Shown: piece after piece, positions 6,991 to 11,399 of the stretch | Position numbering within the stretch: the stretch's first letter is position 1 | Layout of the letters: every line of letters begins with the position of its first letter | Origin: Schleiferiaceae bacterium | GTDB taxonomy: Bacteria; Bacteroidota; Bacteroidia; Flavobacteriales; Schleiferiaceae | Reading direction: 5' to 3' | DNA: 11,399 nt | NCBI GenBank assembly: GCA_025210575.1 | Contig: JAOARK010000298.1 | Coordinates: 1 to 11,399, forward strand | Notes under the pieces: model-generated | The model's input: only the letters and a program-made list of their open reading frames with translations | The model's database searches: none | Told to the model about the DNA's origin: nothing | Translations under genes and position numbers: made by a program

Positions 6991-7485
6991 ATGAAACGCA
7001 TCACTTTATTGTCTGATACCCACGGCTACTTGGATGACAGAATACTTGAATTTTGTGCTTGGGGCGATGAAATATGGCATGCTGGAGACATTGGAAATTT
7101 AACAGTAACTGACCAACTTAAAGAAGTGAGACCGCTGCGTGGGGTTTACGGAAATATAGATGGAGCAAAGGCAAGAGCTGAATTCCCTCTGCATAATCGC
7201 TTCTATTGTGAAAGTGTGGATGTTTGGATAACCCATATTGGAGGGTATCCCGGGAGATACGATAGAAAAGTAATTCCCGAGATACTCAACAATCCTCCTA
7301 AATTGTTTATTTCTGGGCATTCTCATATTCTCAAAGTCATGATGGACAAAAAGCTACAATGTCTACATATGAATCCAGGTGCTGCTGGCAACCATGGTTT
7401 TCATAAAGTAAGAACAATGCTTCGATTTGAAATAGACGAAGAGAATATTCAGAAATTGGAAGTAATAGAACTTGGCAAGCGCTAA
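6991..7485 (+). CDS. Metallophosphoesterase, YfcE/MJ0936-type phosphodiesterase
   Basis: A 164-residue calcineurin-like phosphoesterase, the usual length for the YfcE/MJ0936 group. The metal-binding motifs appear in order: SDTHG (Asp9, His11), HAGDIGN (Asp33), GNID (Asn55), THIGGYPGRY (His82) and SGHSH (His110, His112), followed by MNPGAAG. All dinuclear-metal ligands expected for the family are present. Characterised members hydrolyse phosphodiesters such as bis-pNPP in vitro; the natural substrate is generally unclear and I do not assign one. It is a cytoplasmic protein with no signal peptide. It is divergent from truA, and its TAA overlaps the stop of the convergent outer-membrane gene by 4 bp. 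I see no good terminator at that junction. Confidence 0.92.
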   Translation: MKRITLLSDTHGYLDDRILEFCAWGDEIWHAGDIGNLTVTDQLKEVRPLRGVYGNIDGAKARAEFPLHNRFYCESVDVWITHIGGYPGRYDRKVIPEILNNPPKLFISGHSHILKVMMDKKLQCLHMNPGAAGNHGFHKVRTMLRFEIDEENIQKLEVIELGKR

Positions 7486-8138
7486 CTTCTAAAAAGACGT
7501 ATGTGCGCTTTGATGCGGATTGATCCTATTTTATCTGTTTCCTTTTTGGCATAAACCAAATTGTCAATCATGTCGCTTCCATACAAGCTCAACCAATACT
7601 CTAGACTTAAACTCAATCTATGGTTAACATCGTATATAGCTCCACCTGTAAACGTAAATCCAAAGGCTTGACTTTTTACATCAGCCTGGTCTGGAGTAGG
7701 AATAGTTCTAGCTTCTTCTAACGCACTTATTTCTGTGTGATAAAAATTATAACCCAGGCCAGCACCTAAATAAGGTGTTAACAACCAATTCTTTTGTGCA
7801 AAAAAGAAATGATTGAACTGTAGGCCTAAATACGCATATTTCGAACTTCCTTCATAGAAGCGATCGTAGCGATTTTGGTGATTCTTATCATTGGCATACC
7901 AACTACCAAAAACACCCTCTAAACCAATGGTATTGGTTGGAGACAAATTGTAATTCAACTCGAGAGACATTTGCGGCCTGATCTCGCTAGTAATTGTTCT
8001 TACTGTGCTTTCATTGGCGATTTCGCCAGAATAATTACTTGTACCTAATCCAACCGTGAAGTCCCAGTGCTGGTAGAACGGTTGCGCATTAAGTTGATTT
8101 AGAGCAATGAAAATTGCTATTGACAGAACTTTCTTCAT
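7482..8138 (-). CDS. Small outer-membrane beta-barrel protein
   Basis: A 218-residue protein with a Sec signal peptide (MKKVLSIAIFIALNQLNA, cleavage probably before Gln19). The mature part alternates polar and aromatic/hydrophobic residues as beta-barrel strands do: WDFTVGLGTSNYSGE, LTPYLGAGLGYNFYH, FTFTGGAIYDVNHRLSLSLE, and a closing strand ending IRIKAHIRLFRS. It resembles the porin-like or DUF6089-type outer-membrane proteins of Bacteroidota, probably an 8-stranded barrel; the function is unknown. I use the ATG at 8138. A longer frame from a GTG at 8180 would bury the signal peptide behind 14 extra residues. The stop TAG lies inside the CTAA shared with the end of the phosphoesterase gene. 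Confidence 0.85.
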   Translation of the reverse strand: MKKVLSIAIFIALNQLNAQPFYQHWDFTVGLGTSNYSGEIANESTVRTITSEIRPQMSLELNYNLSPTNTIGLEGVFGSWYANDKNHQNRYDRFYEGSSKYAYLGLQFNHFFFAQKNWLLTPYLGAGLGYNFYHTEISALEEARTIPTPDQADVKSQAFGFTFTGGAIYDVNHRLSLSLEYWLSLYGSDMIDNLVYAKKETDKIGSIRIKAHIRLFRS

Positions 8139-8361
8139 GGGATATTTAAAGTTAATCTTCTGTGCCAAGAATAATGCCACAATTTCTCATGTGGATTAAA
8201 TCTATTCGACTTTATTAACAATAAATAATGAAAACTTTACCCTTTAATTCTTAGTAAATTTTCTAATTGTCAGATTTTAAAACTCGAAAAATGGAGTTGA
8301 TCTTCACCTCGCTAAATTCTTTAGGAATGTTACCTTTGCGCCCTTAAAATTTTAATGAAAT
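8139..8361. other. Intergenic region between the barrel gene and purB
   Basis: A 223-bp AT-rich divergent gap without a convincing gene. On the - strand TATTCTTG (8173-8166) is a one-mismatch -7 box that could serve the barrel gene. A small hairpin, CCACA (8177-8181) with TGTGG (8190-8194) and an 8-nt loop, lies just upstream of it. The purB promoter box is at the right end. I see nothing else in it. Confidence 0.4.
8331..8338 (+). promoter_or_regulatory. purB promoter -7 box TACCTTTG
   Basis: TACCTTTG matches the Bacteroidota -7 consensus TAnnTTTG exactly and is followed by CG, a context often seen in this phylum. Transcription would start near 8345, leaving a leader of about 17 nt before the ATG at 8362. 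No clear -33 TTTG was found at the usual distance. Function is inferred. Confidence 0.55.
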
Positions 8362-9699
8362 ATGAGTGCTTTAACAGCTGTATCTCCCGTAGATGGAAGG
8401 TACCAAAGGGTAACTAAAGTTTTATCAAACTACTTTTCGGAGTTTGCATTAATAAAATATCGTGTAAGAGTTGAAATTGAATATTTCATTGCTTTATGCG
8501 AAATGCCATTGCCACAGCTTGAGAATTTCGACAAAAACAAATACAATGCACTAAGAGACATTTATTTGGATTTTACAGAAGATGATGCACAGGCCATTAA
8601 GGACATAGAGAAAGTAACAAACCACGATGTAAAAGCCGTTGAATATTTCATTAAAGAACGATTTGATGCACTTGGATTACAAGAGCATAAAGAGTTCATT
8701 CACTTTGGGCTTACTTCTCAAGATATAAATAACACATCCGTTCCTCTAAGCATAAAAGAGGCAATAGAAGAAGTGTATATGCCACTAATCGGAGAGGTTG
8801 TTGTAAAACTCAATGAGCTTTCTGAAGAGTGGAATGACATCCCAATGTTGGCTAGAACTCATGGTCAGCCTGCCTCACCTACTCGTTTAGGAAAAGAAAT
8901 CTTGGTTTTTGTTGAGCGTTTAGATCAGCAATTGAGACTAGTGAGACATATACCTTATGCTGCAAAATTTGGTGGAGCCACTGGTAATTTTAATGCCCAT
9001 ACTGTTGCTTACGGGCAATATGACTGGCATGCATTTGGTGATAGTTTTGTTGAAGATATTTTAGGTTTGTCTCGCTCCTACCCGACTACGCAAATTGAAC
9101 ATTACGACCACATTGCTGCATTGTTCGATGCACTAAAAAGAATTAACACAATTATTCTTGATTTAGACAAGGATGTATGGCAATACATTGCAATGGACTA
9201 TTTCAAGCAAAAAATTAAGAAAGGTGAAGTAGGATCTTCTGCAATGCCGCATAAAGTAAACCCTATTGACTTTGAAAACTCTGAAGGTAATCTTGGATTT
9301 GCTAATGCTCAATTAGAGTTTCTTTCAAGTAAATTACCAATTTCAAGACTTCAACGTGATTTAACGGATTCAACAGTACTAAGAAACGTGGGCGTACCAA
9401 TGGGACACATTCTTATTGGTTTACAAAGCCTACTAAAGGGACTGAACAAGATCATTGTTAACAAAGAAAAAATCAATCAAGATTTAGAGGACAACTGGGC
9501 TGTAGTTGCAGAAGCTGTTCAAACAATACTAAGACGTGAGGCATACCCTAACCCATATGAAGCATTAAAAGGATTGACTAGAACAAATGAGAAAATAACA
9601 GCAAAGTCTATTGCTGAGTTCATCGATACGCTAGATGTGTCTGATTCAATTAAAGATGAGCTCAAAGCCATCACCCCACAGAACTACACAGGAGCCTAA
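8362..9699 (+). CDS. purB: Adenylosuccinate lyase
   Basis: A 445-residue member of the fumarase/aspartase superfamily. The start MSALTAVSPVDGRYQ and the overall length match the E. coli-type PurB (456 residues). It makes two cuts in purine synthesis: SAICAR to AICAR plus fumarate, and adenylosuccinate to AMP plus fumarate, as a cytoplasmic homotetramer. Visible landmarks are LTSQDINNTS from residue 117, the catalytic His167 in ARTHGQPASPT, and the flexible signature loop GSSAMPHKVNP at 291-301, which holds the catalytic serine. No key residue is missing. It stands alone between a TACCTTTG promoter box and a strong bidirectional terminator, so it is probably monocistronic. Confidence 0.97.
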   Translation: MSALTAVSPVDGRYQRVTKVLSNYFSEFALIKYRVRVEIEYFIALCEMPLPQLENFDKNKYNALRDIYLDFTEDDAQAIKDIEKVTNHDVKAVEYFIKERFDALGLQEHKEFIHFGLTSQDINNTSVPLSIKEAIEEVYMPLIGEVVVKLNELSEEWNDIPMLARTHGQPASPTRLGKEILVFVERLDQQLRLVRHIPYAAKFGGATGNFNAHTVAYGQYDWHAFGDSFVEDILGLSRSYPTTQIEHYDHIAALFDALKRINTIILDLDKDVWQYIAMDYFKQKIKKGEVGSSAMPHKVNPIDFENSEGNLGFANAQLEFLSSKLPISRLQRDLTDSTVLRNVGVPMGHILIGLQSLLKGLNKIIVNKEKINQDLEDNWAVVAEAVQTILRREAYPNPYEALKGLTRTNEKITAKSIAEFIDTLDVSDSIKDELKAITPQNYTGA

Positions 9700-9718
9700 T
9701 ATTTTCTAGAGATAAATT

Positions 9719-9746
9719 AAAAAATCCCGCTTTTGCGGGATTTTTT
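9719..9746. terminator. Bidirectional rho-independent terminator between purB and the J-domain gene
   Basis: ATCCCGC (9724-9730), a TTTT loop and GCGGGAT (9735-9741) form a GC-rich stem. It is flanked by six A on the left (9719-9724) and six T on the right (9741-9746), so it has a T-run in both directions. It lies 19 bp after the purB stop and just after the end of the convergent J-domain gene, and should serve both. Confidence 0.93.
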
Positions 9747-9748
9747 AT

Positions 9749-10648
9749 TTATTGACAATATTCAACAATGTCTTTAAACTCTTGTTGGTTACTGAATGTT
9801 TCAAAAGTCCAGGCGTTATTGTCGGTATTTTCCACTAACGGTTCGTTGAAATAATACATGGCCGCCAAGCCAGGAATACCAAATGTTTCGTAAATCTTCA
9901 CGAAAAAGCATCTCGCTCGATAATCGTCAACCTTCATTTCATTTTCGGTCATCCACAATTTGATCTTTATTAAGGTCTTTTGCTCATAGATCTTGAATGT
10001 TTGTCGGGTTATGGGGTCGAATAAGACGTCAAAATATTTCGGGTTGTCTTGATTAAATACCACCAAGAATTCTTCTCCAATTTCAAGTGGCATTCCATTT
10101 TTTCCATTGAGATCTTCAAAAGCCCGATCACCATTTTTTTCAAGATTGAATTTTTTTCCATTTGCATGAAAAGCGATCATGTAACTACGGTAATCTACAA
10201 AGGTGATGCGTCCCATTGTTGTATCGCTATTGGTGTACGCTTGTTGGTCGTACCAATAGTTGTAAGACGTATAGGAAACCACAATGAGTAATACGATGGC
10301 AACAAAAAGGTAAATACCAATAATGTATTGTTTTGTTTGAGCCTTTTCTTCTTGTTTCTTGAACTCGTTATAACGCTTGCGCATGTTATCACGCGCCTTT
10401 TGTTGAGCTTTTTTTATCTCCTCTTCTTTCTCCTTTTGATGAGCAGCTTTAGATCTTCTTAATCGTTTTTTAGCAATGGGAGAAGTGAGCATCTCATATG
10501 CCTCCGATATCTCTAGAAATCGCCTTTCTGCCTCCGGACTCTTGTTTTTATCTGGGTGGTATTGAAAAGCCAATTGCCTATAGGCTTTCTTGATCTCTTG
10601 CTTAGAGGCGTTTTCTGGTAAGCCTAGTATTTTATAATACTTATGCAT
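9749..10648 (-). CDS. Membrane-anchored J-domain (DnaJ-like) protein
   Basis: A 299-residue protein with an N-terminal J domain (about 3-66) containing the HPD motif at 31-33, needed to stimulate DnaK-type Hsp70 ATPase. A highly charged Lys/Glu/Gln-rich helix, probably a coiled coil, spans about 67-107. One membrane segment follows (about 108-126, YIIGIYLFVAIVLLIVVSY). The remaining 170 residues begin with a beta-rich stretch (GRITFVDYRSYMIAFHANGK, then GMPLEIGEEFLVVFN) and end in a more helical part; I do not recognise this domain. With the J domain cytoplasmic, it would be periplasmic. There are no Gly/Phe or zinc-finger regions, so it is not DnaJ or CbpA. I start at ATG 10648; the TTG one codon upstream is less likely. 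The client or role is unknown. Confidence 0.85.
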   Translation of the reverse strand: MHKYYKILGLPENASKQEIKKAYRQLAFQYHPDKNKSPEAERRFLEISEAYEMLTSPIAKKRLRRSKAAHQKEKEEEIKKAQQKARDNMRKRYNEFKKQEEKAQTKQYIIGIYLFVAIVLLIVVSYTSYNYWYDQQAYTNSDTTMGRITFVDYRSYMIAFHANGKKFNLEKNGDRAFEDLNGKNGMPLEIGEEFLVVFNQDNPKYFDVLFDPITRQTFKIYEQKTLIKIKLWMTENEMKVDDYRARCFFVKIYETFGIPGLAAMYYFNEPLVENTDNNAWTFETFSNQQEFKDIVEYCQ

Positions 10649-10685
10649 CAACTAGTATAACGACCATGGTTTCGATTAGTATTCT

Positions 10686-10693
10686 CAAATCTA
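10686..10693 (-). promoter_or_regulatory. Candidate -7 box TAGATTTG for the J-domain gene
   Basis: Read on the - strand, TAGATTTG matches TAnnTTTG exactly. Transcription would begin near 10679, giving a leader of about 31 nt before the ATG at 10648. No -33 element is clear; the upstream sequence is the AT-rich flank of the ettA terminator. Confidence 0.4.
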
Positions 10694-10707
10694 TTTAATA
10701 AAATAAG

Positions 10708-10758
10708 AAAGCGGCATTCAAAATCTAAAAATGATGATTGAAATGCCGCTTTTTTTTT
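10708..10758. terminator. Rho-independent terminator downstream of ettA
   Basis: AAAGCGGCATT (10708-10718) pairs perfectly with AATGCCGCTTT (10742-10752). The stem extends by CAA/TTG across a bulged A10741. On the - strand, which ettA uses, the stem runs into TTTCTTATTTT. On the + strand it ends in a run of nine T (10750-10758). It lies between the ettA stop and the J-domain gene, so it should separate their transcripts. Confidence 0.85.
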
Positions 10759-10771
10759 GTTTGACGAAAAG

Positions 10772-11399
10772 TTATTTCATCAGCTTCTTGTATCTAAACT
10801 TCTTAGGTTCAATATTTCCTAATCGTTTTTTCTTATTCTCTTCATATTCAGAAAAAGACCCTTCGTAATAATATACCTGAGACTCTCCTTCGAATGCTAA
10901 GATATGCGTACACACTCTGTCTAAGAACCAGCGATCGTGAGAAATAATTACTGCGCACCCTGCAAAGTTATCAAGTGCTTCTTCTAAGGCTCTTAATGTG
11001 TTTACATCAAGGTCGTTTGTAGGCTCATCCAATAAAAGCACATTACCACCTTCTTTAAGAGCCATTGCCAAATGTAGACGGTTTCTTTCTCCTCCTGATA
11101 ACACCCCTACTTTTTTGCTTTGGTCGCCACCTGCAAAATTAAATCTGCTCAAGTATGCTCTTGAGTTGATCGATTGACCTTGTAAATCAAAGTTTTCCTG
11201 CCCGTCTCCGATAATCTCAAAAATTGATTTTTCTGGGTCTATCTTTTCATGGGTTTGATCCACATACGAAATCTTAACCGTATCTCCCGTTTTAAATTCA
11301 CCAGAATCAGGTTTTAACTGATCCATAATCATCTTAAAGATGGTTGTCTTTCCAGCACCATTGGGACCAATGATTCCAACAATTCCCGCAGGCGGCAAT
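10772..11399 (-). CDS. ettA: Energy-dependent translational throttle protein, ABC-F family (partial, N-terminus off the right edge)
   Basis: The last 208 complete codons of an ABC-F protein; the frame is still open at the right edge, so the first ATPase domain and linker are missing. The second ATPase domain is seen with Walker A GPNGAGKTT, signature LSGGERNR, Walker B LLLDEPTNDLD and switch motif SHDRWFLDRV. The C-terminus, with YEGSFSEYEENKKKR and ending KKFRYKKLMK, matches EttA rather than Uup or YheS-type proteins. EttA binds the ribosomal E site and couples the ATP/ADP ratio to the first peptide bond. The family call rests on this C-terminal half; the arm that identifies EttA best is outside the window. 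A strong hairpin terminator follows the stop. Confidence 0.9.
   Translation of the reverse strand, partial: LPPAGIVGIIGPNGAGKTTIFKMIMDQLKPDSGEFKTGDTVKISYVDQTHEKIDPEKSIFEIIGDGQENFDLQGQSINSRAYLSRFNFAGGDQSKKVGVLSGGERNRLHLAMALKEGGNVLLLDEPTNDLDVNTLRALEEALDNFAGCAVIISHDRWFLDRVCTHILAFEGESQVYYYEGSFSEYEENKKKRLGNIEPKKFRYKKLMK

Noticed and set aside
7099..7326. 75-codon - strand ORF inside the metallophosphoesterase gene
   Set aside because: It is a shadow of a gene with all metal-binding motifs in the + frame.
8138..8180. Upstream GTG start for the barrel protein
   Set aside because: It would add 14 residues before an otherwise ideal signal peptide; the ATG at 8138 is the better start.
8177..8194. CCACA/TGTGG hairpin as a riboswitch or terminator
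   Set aside because: A 5-bp stem with an 8-nt loop and no T-run is too weak, and there are no further conserved-looking helices around it.
10195..10392. Small ORFs inside the J-domain gene (10195-10392 on -, 10049-10291 on +)
   Set aside because: They overlap a well-supported coding frame and show no recognisable domain or start signal.

Overview
The window looks like a piece of chromosome from an AT-rich, Gram-negative Bacteroidota bacterium, probably close to Flavobacteriia or related marine lineages. This rests on TAnnTTTG-type -7 promoter boxes (for example TACCTTTG upstream of purB and TACATTTG upstream of the metallophosphoesterase gene), the general lack of Shine-Dalgarno sequences, a small Sec-exported outer-membrane beta-barrel, and an ABC-2 permease of the kind fused to an M1 peptidase. 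Nothing points to recent transfer: I see no insertion sequence, integrase, tRNA, rRNA or CRISPR array.

Region 1 (1-4409) is the most distinctive. A leftward two-gene unit encodes an ABC ATPase (2340-3227) followed 11 bp later by a very large permease. The permease has two ABC-2 membrane bundles and then the start of an extracytoplasmic domain resembling the M1 aminopeptidase N-domain; it runs off the left edge. Divergent from it is a rightward pair: a TetR/AcrR regulator (3376-3930) and a hotdog-fold acyl-CoA thioesterase (3927-4409), overlapping as ATGA. The 148-bp divergent intergenic region holds an imperfect TAGAC-N6-GTCTA palindrome that is a good candidate operator.

Region 2 (4410-6944) is a leftward pair, truA (tRNA pseudouridine synthase A, GTG start) and a full-length MsbA/MdlB-like ABC exporter, 3 bp apart. 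The exporter gene abuts the thioesterase gene stop-to-stop with no spacer, and a 14-bp hairpin covers the junction. Region 3 (6945-8361) holds a YfcE-like metallophosphoesterase gene divergent from truA and, convergent with it by a 4-bp stop overlap, a small outer-membrane beta-barrel protein.

Region 4 (8362-11399) contains purB (adenylosuccinate lyase), a shared bidirectional terminator, a membrane-anchored J-domain protein with an unrecognised C-terminal domain, another terminator, and the C-terminal part of ettA (ABC-F translation factor) cut by the right edge.

Most genes are housekeeping. The part that may form one functional system is region 1: a regulator, a thioesterase and an ABC transporter with a tethered peptidase-like domain. 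Its substrate cannot be read from the sequence. No gene-free stretch exceeds 300 bases; the longest is 223 bp (8139-8361) and carries only promoter-like boxes and a small hairpin.
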